This document shows positions 8,644-15,668 of a stretch of 18,770 bases of DNA, piece after piece. The notes under the pieces were generated by a model. The model ran no database searches, was not told the origin of the DNA, and saw nothing but the letters and a program-made list of their open reading frames with translations. The DNA lies in the NCBI GenBank assembly GCA_964440805.1, contig CAYTTR010000044.1:1-18770 (forward strand), given 5' to 3'. The stretch's first letter is position 1. Each line of letters starts with the position of its first letter. A program made the translations under genes and the position numbers. This DNA is from CAYTTR01 sp964440805 (GTDB lineage Bacteria; Acidobacteriota; Aminicenantia; Aminicenantales; Aminicenantaceae).

Positions 8644-9311
8644 CTATTCTTCTTCCTTTTTTAAAAATCCTTTACCCCAATGAGAAATAAGGATCTTTTC
8701 TACTGCCTTAGCTTCTCTCTCCTTTAATGCTTGCATCAAATTTAAATGGTCTTCATGGGAACGATTAAGGAATGAAGGCGGTTTATTTGGATCATCGGAT
8801 AGGAAAAAAACCTGATTTCCATAAAAAGTGTATTTTTCGCCTAAATTTACCAATGATTGATATAAAAATTTGTTTCCGCAGGCCTTCCATATTTTTTCAT
8901 GAAACCTAAGATTTTCTTTTACATATTCATAAATCTTTTTCTTTTTATAAAAAACAGTTAGATTGTCGGTCATTTTTTGAAGGACAGCAATATCATTTTC
9001 AGTCAGCCTTTTTAGGGCTTTCTGGGTGGCAAAAGCATCCAAAACTCTTACTACTTCAAACAACTCTTCAATTTCTTCCGGAGAGGCCGAAGCGACCATT
9101 ACATCTTTTCGGGCATTTATGATGATAAATTTTTCGGCTGAAAGTCGCCTAAAAGCCTCTCTCACCGGTGTTGTGCTGGCCTGGAATTGTTTGGCAATTT
9201 CCTTTTCCTGGATCCTCTGATTGGGTTTGAATTTTCCCTCAATAATGGCGGTCTTGAGGTATCTGTAAATGCTTTCGCTTATAGTAGCAGGTAGTTCGAA
9301 AATTTTTTCAC
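8644..9311 (-). CDS. GntR-family transcription regulator with FCD domain; start codon out of frame (probable 1-nt frameshift at start)
   Basis: The winged-helix DNA-binding region is read on the minus strand from about 9300 (FELPATISES...) through TTPVREAFRRL, followed by an all-helical FCD ligand domain with RFHEKIW, HEDHLNL and SHWGKG, whose histidines fit the FCD metal/ligand site. The reading frame is open back to a TGA at 9325-9327 but holds no ATG, GTG or TTG before the domain begins. A GTG at 9311 would be in frame if the A6 run after it (minus strand) had one more base, giving a natural N-terminus M-K-K-I-F-E-L. The next in-frame start, GTG 9165, would delete the DNA-binding helices. 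So the gene is either affected by a sequence error, truly frameshifted, or uses a rare start such as ATT. It probably controls the divergent operons on either side. Confidence 0.85.
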
Positions 9312-9325
9312 CCCATAAAAATTCT

Positions 9326-9336
9326 CAATGACATTG
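9326..9336. promoter_or_regulatory. Candidate GntR operator, palindrome CAATGACATTG
   Basis: A perfect 11-bp inverted repeat around a central A. It falls at the predicted transcription start of the regulator gene, where a bound repressor would block transcription. The half-sites recur at 9364-9371 and 9461-9474. Assignment to this regulator is inference from position. Confidence 0.5.
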
Positions 9337-9342
9337 CTATAG

Positions 9343-9372
9343 AATATATGATATAGTCATTTTCAATGTCAA
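9343..9372 (-). promoter_or_regulatory. Sigma-70-type promoter for the GntR gene
   Basis: On the minus strand TTGACA (9372-9367) is followed after 18 bases by TATATT (9348-9343), putting the transcript start near 9336 and leaving about 25 bases of leader before the GTG at 9311. A CAATGTCA half-site (9364-9371) overlaps the -35 and forms an 8-bp inverted repeat with TGACATTG at 9329-9336, which would allow autoregulation. Confidence 0.6.
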
Positions 9373-9460
9373 GTACTTTTATTTCTTTTTTGCAAAATTT
9401 TTTAAAAATGTTTTTTAGGACAATTTTCTTGAAGGTAGTAAAAGTAAAAAAGGCGGTCTG

Positions 9461-9474
9461 CATTGAATTCAATG
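9461..9474. promoter_or_regulatory. Candidate operator, palindrome CATTGAATTCAATG
   Basis: A perfect 14-bp palindrome using the same CATTG/CAATG half-sites as the site at 9326-9336, in the opposite arrangement. It lies about 100 bp before the plus-strand operon. I could not identify a convincing promoter for that operon, so its exact role there is open. Confidence 0.4.
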
Positions 9475-9576
9475 GTCGTCAATTAAAGAGAAAAATTAAT
9501 TTATCATATTTTCTTCTGGGAATTTTCTTTTTGAACACAAAATATCATTTAATCTTTCAAACAAGGAGGTAGTGAT

Positions 9577-9843
9577 ATGAAAATGCCCGAAGATCCAAGA
9601 GTAAAAGTAGCCAGACGCGGACTTTTAGTAGCCTGGCTCTACTATGCTGTTTACCTTTTGTTCTACATGGGGCTTTCCTACACCCTTGGTATAAAACCTT
9701 ATGTGCTGGGTTTGCCCCGATGGGTAACCATTGGAAACCTTCTGGTTCCTTTTATGTTTGTTGTTATGCTCATATTTGTGGCTGAGAAATTCATTCCGGA
9801 TGTTCCTCTTACCGATGAAGGAAGAGAAGAGGAGGATGAGTGA
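9577..9843 (+). CDS. Small membrane protein, YhdT/DUF997-like partner of a sodium:solute symporter
   Basis: 88 residues with two predicted membrane segments (about 17-38 and 50-69), a basic N-terminus and an acidic tail ending in E-E-E-D-E. A strong AAGGAGG lies seven bases before the ATG. Size, topology and place directly before a PanF-like symporter match the DUF997/YhdT family, which is usually found next to sodium/pantothenate-type carriers; the family name rests on that pattern. Its TGA shares one base with the symporter ATG, so the two are probably translationally coupled and made in matched amounts. Confidence 0.85.
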   Translation: MKMPEDPRVKVARRGLLVAWLYYAVYLLFYMGLSYTLGIKPYVLGLPRWVTIGNLLVPFMFVVMLIFVAEKFIPDVPLTDEGREEEDE

Positions 9844-11312
9844 TGAATCCAGCCGTTATATCCTTCTTGGTTTACACTGCCGTTCTGACAGCCATCGGCA
9901 TCTGGTCATACCGGATCGTGGAAAAGGTACCTATCAACAAGTATGAGAAGGAATTCTATGCTGCCGGCAGAGGCCTGGGCGGTTTTGTCGTGGCTATGAT
10001 TATTGCCGGAGGCCTGGCTTCAGCAGGAACATTTATTGCTGGTCCGGGAATGAGTTATGCCTACGGTTATTCCTGGGTATTAATTAATAACGACCAAATC
10101 TTCATGAGTCTTATGCTTTTAGCTCCAATTGGAATAATGGTCGGGCTTGCAGCCCGAAGGGTAAATGCAATTACCTATTTAGATATGTTCAGGGCACGAT
10201 ACCAGAGCAAAACCATCATAATCCTTCTGGCTGTATTGGTAACGGTTTTCCTTATTCCTTATATGGGCACCCAGTTTGTAGGGGCTGCCCGAGTTATTTC
10301 CCAGATGACAGGCATGGGATATTTCGCCTCCCTTGCCCTTGGTTCAGGAGTTGTTTTGATCTACTGTGTCCTGGGAGGAATGCGGGGCACTTCAATAGCT
10401 ACTCTTCTTCAGGGCATTGTAATTACCATAGGTTGTATAATGCTTTTTATAGGGACGGTAAGCTATGCTGGTGGATTCCGGAAATCAACAGAAGCCATTG
10501 CCTCAATGGATATGAAATTTCTTTCACCCACCATGAATGGTGAATTTCCACCTATATTTGCTATTTCGCTGGCTCTGATGACCGGTTTTTTTATTGTGGG
10601 AATGCCTCACGCCATGCTCGGCGCCCTTACTTACAAGAATACAAGAGCGCTCAAGCGCGGCATCTGGATGGGAGCCATATTGGTTTTTTTGTGGACTACC
10701 CTTCTTTGTTTAGCTGGAGCCATGGCCAGATCTATCATACCCGACCTTGCTGTCCCTGATGAAATTGCTCCCTGGCTGGCTATGAATGTAATGCCCAGAG
10801 CCTTTGGAGGAGTCGTGTTGGCCGGGATTGTGGCCGGGATTCAGACAACGGTGGCAGCCATGGCTATTATCATAACTTCAAGCATTGCCAGAAATCTTCT
10901 AAAGGAGATAAAGCCCCATGTCTCCGGTAAAGAAGTGAAAATTGCTTCCAGAGTAACCATGGCAGGATGTTTAAGTATAGCTGTCGGTCTGGCCATGTTT
11001 CAACCTCAGTTAATTCAGTGGATTATTTTCTTTTCCATTGGCGGACTGGTCTCTGCCACCTTCGGGCCCATTCTTATCGGTATGCACTGGAAGAGAGGAA
11101 ACAAGTGGGGAACCATTGCTTCAATACTCTGGGGGACGACTATCTATGGCTTAGCCTATACTGTAGTTCCCCAACTCAAGGTGTGGGGAACTCATCCCTC
11201 TTTCATATCTGTGGTCACATCTGTAATTGTTTATGTTGTAGTTAGTTTGGCCACTGAAAAACCGCCGGAAAAAGTGGTCAGGGTTTTTTGGGGGAGATAC
11301 GAGACAATTTAA
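9843..11312 (+). CDS. Sodium:solute symporter (SSS family, PanF-like)
   Basis: 489 residues with about 13 predicted membrane helices and SSS-family features: EFYAAGRGLGG near the N-terminus, then SAGTFIAGPG, IYCVLGGMRGT and the long helical core. The family moves small organic solutes (pantothenate, amino acids, sugars, carboxylates) into the cytoplasm with sodium. I chose ATG 9843, seven bases after GGAGG, over GTG 9840, which is too close. Placement upstream of a dipeptide epimerase suggests import of a dipeptide, amino acid or related compound, not necessarily pantothenate. Confidence 0.93.
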   Translation: MNPAVISFLVYTAVLTAIGIWSYRIVEKVPINKYEKEFYAAGRGLGGFVVAMIIAGGLASAGTFIAGPGMSYAYGYSWVLINNDQIFMSLMLLAPIGIMVGLAARRVNAITYLDMFRARYQSKTIIILLAVLVTVFLIPYMGTQFVGAARVISQMTGMGYFASLALGSGVVLIYCVLGGMRGTSIATLLQGIVITIGCIMLFIGTVSYAGGFRKSTEAIASMDMKFLSPTMNGEFPPIFAISLALMTGFFIVGMPHAMLGALTYKNTRALKRGIWMGAILVFLWTTLLCLAGAMARSIIPDLAVPDEIAPWLAMNVMPRAFGGVVLAGIVAGIQTTVAAMAIIITSSIARNLLKEIKPHVSGKEVKIASRVTMAGCLSIAVGLAMFQPQLIQWIIFFSIGGLVSATFGPILIGMHWKRGNKWGTIASILWGTTIYGLAYTVVPQLKVWGTHPSFISVVTSVIVYVVVSLATEKPPEKVVRVFWGRYETI

Positions 11313-11407
11313 AATAAAATGAAAACCAGTTTATATTAATTTTTTTGGAGTCAACCAATCGATAAAAAATATTTACTTATAACATATCCTAAAGAAAAGG
11401 AGTAATT

Positions 11408-12476
11408 ATGAAACAAAGTTTAAAAATCACCAGTATCGATATCTATAAATCCGATATCGAACTTATGGAACCTTTCCGGATCGCCATTATGGAAATCAGG
11501 AGTGCTCACAGCTTGTTTATCAAAATCAATACCAATCAGGAAATATACGGGTTCGGAGAGGCTAATCCCACATGGGGAATTACAGGAGAAACCCAGGCTA
11601 TTAATTTGGCCGGGGCCCCGGACCTGGCCAAGCTCATTCTGGGTAAAAATCCCCTCGATATTGAAGGACGGATGCGGGAGATCGATCAATTTCTGGTACG
11701 AAACAGCACTCTGCGCAGCGCTTTTGATATGGCTCTGTATGATATCCAGGGAAAAGCAGCCGGGTTTCCCCTTTATGCTCTTCTCGGAGGAGGAAAGCGT
11801 TCTTTCTGGACAGACAATACTATTGGAATCGGGGACCCGGATTACATGGCTGAAAAAGCCGCAGACTACAAAAATAAGGGATTCAAGGCCATAAAAGTCA
11901 AGCTGGGGACCACAGAAGAGCAGGATATTGAAAGAATCAAAAAAATCCGGAAGGCAATCGGTGATGATATTCCTATAAGAATAGATGCTAATCAGGGTTG
12001 GGACTATAAAACCGCAGTCACTGTGCTCAAAGCACTGGAACCGATGGGAATCGAATACTGCGAACAGCCTCTGGCCTATTGGGATTATGAAAATATGCGC
12101 CGCATTCGCCAAAATACTTCCATCGCCATCATGGCCGATGAATCACTGTTTGCTCATCATGATGCGTTTAAATTAGCTTCAATGGGGTGCTGCGACTACT
12201 TCAATATAAAACTGGCCAAGGCCGGCGGTATACATACTGCTCTTAAGATAAATGCCATTGCTGAAGGAGCCGGTATTCGCTGTATGGTAGGATGCATGAT
12301 GGAAACACGCCTGAGTTTAACCGCTGCTGCTCATGTTGTTTCTGCCCGGCCCAACATCTGTTATGCAGATCTCGACGGATNNNNNNNNNNAAATTACCCT
12401 TCCTGATTCTCCTGGTCATGGAGCCTCGGTTGATCCCGATTTTTTGCGTAAATGTGAATGCATTTCTGTAAAGTAG
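11408..12476 (+). CDS. Dipeptide epimerase (enolase superfamily), interrupted by an assembly gap
   Basis: Starts at an ATG five bases after AAGGAG. The muconate-lactonizing/dipeptide-epimerase barrel is clear: K-V-K at 163-165, metal ligands D193 (in DANQ), E219 (in EQP) and D244 (in ADES), second catalytic lysine K268 (NIKLAK), GCMMET at 295-300 and the D-L-D (321-323) that in dipeptide epimerases holds the substrate amino group. It should interconvert L and D residues in a dipeptide, for example L-Ala-L-Glu and L-Ala-D-Glu. Ten Ns at 12381-12390 break the frame. After them the proper ending (ITLPDSPGHG...) runs in another frame to TAG at 12474-12476, so the true gap is a multiple of three bases. 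Naive translation through the Ns stops wrongly at 12406. Confidence 0.92.
12381..12390. other. Assembly gap (10 N)
   Basis: A fixed-size placeholder in the last part of the epimerase gene. The frame on its right side shows that the missing piece is not 10 bases. Relatives normally have a stretch of residues between DLDG and the ITLPD motif, so some tens of bases are probably absent. Confidence 0.97.
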
Positions 12477-12487
12477 GAGAGTGAGCA

Positions 12488-13588
12488 TTGTATGTAATGG
12501 AAAGTGCACCGGGTCCGGTCACAGTCATTAACGGACGAAAAGTTGATTATTTCTGCGGCACCGGTTATTTCGGATTACACGGCCACCCGGAATTAGTCAA
12601 AGCTGCTTGTGAAGCTACCGGAAAATACGGCATAGGCTCAGCCACATCGAGATCAGGCTACGGCAACAATCCCGCTCTGCTTGAAGTGGAGGAACGGGCA
12701 GCCAATTTCTTTGAGAAAGAAAGTGCTCTTTATTATGTCTCCGGATATCTTGGGAATTCCATTCTGCTTCAAGGTCTTAAAGAAAGATATGATGTTATCT
12801 TTGTTGATGCGGAATCCCATTATTCGGTAATGGATGGAGCGGCAGTGGCTCAGAAACCTATTGTAACCTTTGCTCATCTGGATGCTGAGGATCTTAGAAT
12901 AAAACTGCATCAGAATCTAAAATCTTCTGTTAAGCCCCTGGTCATATGTGATGGGGTATTTCCTATATCTGGTGAAATATCGCCGGTTCCCCGGTATCTT
13001 GAAATTCTAAAAGGATTCGATGATTTTCTAATCTGCGTGGATGATGCCCACGCTACCGGAGTCATTGGAGAAAAAGGGCAGGGGACTTATGAGTATTTCG
13101 GACTCGATGAAAAAAATCTTTATTTCTCCGGCACCCTAAGCAAAGCCTTGGGCGGGCACGGGGGAATTATTGCTGGAGATAAGGAATTTATAAATAGAAT
13201 GAGAAAGCTATCCAATATTCCTTATTCTTCAAGTGCCGTGCCTACTCCGGCCGCAGCAGCCACAGCCAAAGCCTTAGAAATATTGTCAAAAAAACCTGAA
13301 ATGAGGAAAAGGCTCTGGGAAAATGTATTTTATGCCAAAAAGTCTTTCCGTAATCTTGGGCTTAAAGTGAACGAAACTCCTGTTCCCATTATCTGTCTTG
13401 AAATCAAGGGAGCTGATCTCAAATCTTTCCAACAAGAGCTGTTCAATAGAGGAATTGCCGTACTTTATGTTCCCGAAGGTTCTTATTCAAGCGTACCTGA
13501 AAAGGGTGCTTTGCGGATTGCCGTGTTTTCCGGTCATACAAGAGAGCAGATTGACCGGTTGATTGGAGAATTTAAAAAACTTTTATAG
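12488..13588 (+). CDS. PLP-dependent alpha-oxoamine synthase family enzyme (AONS/2-amino-3-ketobutyrate CoA ligase-like)
   Basis: 366 residues starting at TTG 12488, eight bases after AGGAG; the ATG at 12497 is too far from it and a TGA lies just upstream in frame. Fold-type I PLP motifs are complete: H111 (SHYSVMDG), DDAHATG (185-191) for the cofactor, and Schiff-base lysine K219 in SGTLSKALGGHGG, with a GHTREQID C-terminus. Known members join an amino acid to an acyl-CoA with loss of CO2 (8-amino-7-oxononanoate synthase, aminolevulinate synthase) or split 2-amino-3-ketobutyrate with CoA into glycine and acetyl-CoA. At 25-40 residues shorter than typical members it lacks the usual N-terminal arm, and the common H-x-x-L-E is P-x-L-L-E here. 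The ribosome binding site overlaps the epimerase stop, so the two are cotranscribed; its substrate probably belongs to the same pathway. Confidence 0.88.
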   Translation: MYVMESAPGPVTVINGRKVDYFCGTGYFGLHGHPELVKAACEATGKYGIGSATSRSGYGNNPALLEVEERAANFFEKESALYYVSGYLGNSILLQGLKERYDVIFVDAESHYSVMDGAAVAQKPIVTFAHLDAEDLRIKLHQNLKSSVKPLVICDGVFPISGEISPVPRYLEILKGFDDFLICVDDAHATGVIGEKGQGTYEYFGLDEKNLYFSGTLSKALGGHGGIIAGDKEFINRMRKLSNIPYSSSAVPTPAAAATAKALEILSKKPEMRKRLWENVFYAKKSFRNLGLKVNETPVPIICLEIKGADLKSFQQELFNRGIAVLYVPEGSYSSVPEKGALRIAVFSGHTREQIDRLIGEFKKLL

Positions 13589-13600
13589 CGGCCAAAAGAA

Positions 13601-13717
13601 GTGATTGTGAAAATAGAAGCCCTGTCAAAGCTGGAAAGGAAAGTCTTGAAAATAAATGTTTCCCCATGGTCTTCATTAAAACCGTCGGCCATTTATGTGT
13701 GTAAAAAATTAAATTAA
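13601..13717 (+). CDS. Possible small ORF, unrecognised
   Basis: GTG-started frame of 38 codons in the 153-bp space between the PLP enzyme and the amidohydrolase. The product is basic and Lys-rich with no recognised motif or signal. There is no good ribosome binding site; an AAGAAG is too close. It may be a degraded gene end or chance. Confidence 0.15.
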   Translation: MIVKIEALSKLERKVLKINVSPWSSLKPSAIYVCKKLN

Positions 13718-13741
13718 AAAAATTTATCAATGGAGGAAAAA

Positions 13742-14989
13742 ATGAAAAAGAAAGTTTTTATTCTGGTTCTTGTTTTGCTTATGGGTGTATCTTTTAGTTT
13801 GGCTCAATCCCAGGATAAGCCGAAGGAAAAGCTGTTGGCTTTAGTGGGTGGAACATTAATCGACGGAACCGGCTCCAAGCCCATTGTCAATTCCGTTATC
13901 CTTATTAAGGGCGATAAAATCGAAGCCGTAGGTTCTGCCGATAAAATCACCCTTCCCAAAGAGGCTGAAAAGATTGACGCTTCAGGCAAATGGATTCTTC
14001 CGGGTTTTATTGACTGCCATATTCATCTTACTTATCCTTTTAATGATCGACAGTACTTCACCGACACGGACAGCCTGGCGACAATCAGGGCCCTTAATCT
14101 AATGGATAAGTATTTGAAATGCGGGGTAACTTCGGTAAGAGATGTCGGCTCTCGTATTGAAGTAATGAAAGCCTTGAATATGGCTCCGAGGATGGGATAT
14201 GAAAATCCAATCCGGCTTTTTAGCTGTGGAGAGCTGATTACTGTTACCGGAGGACATGGTGACGGATTAAGCTGCACCCGAACTGCTGACGGCCCCTGGG
14301 AATGGCGAAAGGCAGTTAGAGAAATGCATAAACAAGGATTTCGTCATATAAAAATATCGCCTACTTATACTTTAGAAGAAGTCCGAGCGGCTGTGGATGA
14401 AGCTTTAACACTGGGCTGCCGGATTACTTCCCATGGGGGAGGACAGTCAGATACTGTTCCCACCACCATGACCCGCATTGCTGTTGAGGGAGGAGTCCAG
14501 TGTATTGAGCATCTCAATGAGATGGAAGAAGATGTTCTGGAGTTAATGGCCGAGAAGGGAGTTTATAATGTCCCCACCTTAGCTGTTTATAGAGAACTTT
14601 ACAGAGTAAATGCAGTTCCTAAGGTGCTGAAAGAAAAGCGGGGATGGACATTGTCCATGCATGAGAACTTGTTTAAAAAAGCAAGGGAATTAAAAATCGT
14701 TATGGGAATCGGGACGGACTCGGTCGGTTCATTCATGAAGCTTTTGCCGGAAATATACTTTACTGAAATGAAATATTTTCTTGAACTCGGCGCTACTCCC
14801 ATGGAAACCATTGTGGCGGCTACCAAAAACGGAGCCCTTATCCTGGGCAAAGAGGATGAATTAGGAACCATTGAGAAAGGCAAACTGGCTGATATTCAAG
14901 TTATTTCAGGTGATCCTCTCAAATCTTTTGATGTCCTGGGAAAACCGGAAATTGTTATAATCAGAGGAAAGGCCAATATATTCAGATGA
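13742..14989 (+). CDS. Secreted metal-dependent amidohydrolase (imidazolonepropionase/prolidase-like)
   Basis: 415 residues from ATG 13742. The in-frame ATG at 13730 overlaps the GGAGG ribosome binding site and is not used as the start. Signal peptide 1-21 (cleavage near SLA|QSQ) places it in the periplasm. Amidohydrolase motifs: H93-x-H95, a likely carboxylated lysine K204 (HIKIS), H231 (SHGGG), H257 (EHLNE) and D326 (GTDS), giving a two-metal site like that of Xaa-Pro dipeptidase and carboxypeptidase-type members. A dipeptidase or N-acyl-amino-acid hydrolase role would suit the neighbouring symporter and epimerase, but substrate is not readable. It is the last gene of the plus-strand cluster. 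Confidence 0.92.
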   Translation: MKKKVFILVLVLLMGVSFSLAQSQDKPKEKLLALVGGTLIDGTGSKPIVNSVILIKGDKIEAVGSADKITLPKEAEKIDASGKWILPGFIDCHIHLTYPFNDRQYFTDTDSLATIRALNLMDKYLKCGVTSVRDVGSRIEVMKALNMAPRMGYENPIRLFSCGELITVTGGHGDGLSCTRTADGPWEWRKAVREMHKQGFRHIKISPTYTLEEVRAAVDEALTLGCRITSHGGGQSDTVPTTMTRIAVEGGVQCIEHLNEMEEDVLELMAEKGVYNVPTLAVYRELYRVNAVPKVLKEKRGWTLSMHENLFKKARELKIVMGIGTDSVGSFMKLLPEIYFTEMKYFLELGATPMETIVAATKNGALILGKEDELGTIEKGKLADIQVISGDPLKSFDVLGKPEIVIIRGKANIFR

Positions 14990-15005
14990 ATTTACCTAGA
15001 AAATA

Positions 15006-15095
15006 GTCCATCTTGTCTATTCGGTCTGTTCCGTCTGTTCGGTTGATTCGGTTTGTTTAATTTTCCTAGTCCATCTGGTTTGTCTGGTATAACCA
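15006..15095 (+). repeat. Array of degenerate 9-nt repeats (consensus GTCTGTTCG), arm 1
   Basis: Ten successive 9-base units in strict phase, among them GTCCATCTT, GTCTATTCG, GTCTGTTCC, GTCTGTTCG, GTTGATTCG, GTTTGTTTA, GTCCATCTG and GTTTGTCTG; the seventh (ATTTTCCTA) and tenth are worn. The period is exact while the units differ. It begins 17 bp after the amidohydrolase stop. Confidence 0.8.
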
Positions 15096-15121
15096 GTTGA
15101 AAAAGGTGAAGAAGGAGATAA

Positions 15122-15193
15122 AATCGATACTAAATAAACAAGATAAACGAGACATACGAGATAAACAACCTAAGTGAGTGAGACGAGCAAAAA
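15122..15193 (-). repeat. Array of degenerate 9-nt repeats, inverted arm 2
   Basis: Eight 9-base units in phase on the plus strand, including TAAATAAAC, AAGATAAAC, GAGACATAC, GAGATAAAC and GAGTGAGAC. Read on the minus strand they are GTTTATCTC-like, i.e. the same type as arm 1 in opposite orientation, so a transcript could fold into a long imperfect stem with a loop of about 26 bases (15096-15121). The rest of this gene-free stretch (15194-15292) is AT-rich and shows nothing further. Confidence 0.75.
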
Positions 15194-15292
15194 TCCTCTA
15201 CAGGAATAAATAAGAGCATTTTCATTTTTAGTGGGTAGCAAGGCTGCAATGGATAATTAGAAATAGAAGCGATATTTTTTTCATACAATCTT

Positions 15293-15562
15293 CTACTTTT
15301 CTATAATTTCCTTTAGGAAACGGAGAGCTCTTTCGTCTTTGGACTGACTCAGCCAGAGAACAATGGTTTTCCTTAGTTCGGGGTCCTCTTCTTTTCCGGC
15401 AATTTCAATTAAAGTGTCTATAATGCGTTCACTTTTGATTTGACTGAGAGAAATGATGATATTTTTTTTGAGCTGGGAGTCATCTGTCTGGAAGTACATA
15501 TCTTTAAGAAGGTCAACGGCTTCCTCTCTTCGGTTTTGTCGCTCCGGACATACCTGATGCTC
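15293..15562 (-). pseudogene. 5'-truncated HEAT-repeat gene remnant
   Basis: The minus-strand frame is open from just after a TAA (15563-15565) to a stop at 15293. It encodes about two HEAT-type helical repeats, including EAVDLLKD, KKNIIISLSQIKSERIIDTL and ELRKTIVLWLSQSKDERALR, ending like the C-terminus of a longer HEAT-repeat protein. No start with a ribosome binding site exists; the ATG at 15499 lies inside a repeat. The upstream part of the gene is missing, so this looks like a remnant left after a deletion or rearrangement. Confidence 0.6.
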
Positions 15563-15668
15563 TTAAATAGAAAAAGTATAATCAAAAAAATGGATGAGCA
15601 ATTAAAAGTAGACGATGAAGTGCTTTACGCAGAGTTGTAATTTATTTATTATGGAAAAGGAGAAGAAA

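Noticed and set aside
9372..9576. Promoter for the plus-strand symporter operon
   Set aside because: Several AT-rich hexamer pairs were tried, but none had a convincing -35/-10 pair with proper spacing.
11420..12112. Long minus-strand frame (230 codons) opposite the epimerase
   Set aside because: It is a shadow of the epimerase; the plus frame has the catalytic residues and the ribosome binding site.
15006..15193. CRISPR array
   Set aside because: The repeats are 9 nt, contiguous and degenerate, with no spacers and no cas genes nearby.
15440..15640. Plus-strand frame of 66 codons opposite the HEAT remnant
   Set aside because: It is antisense to clear HEAT-repeat coding and lacks a ribosome binding site.
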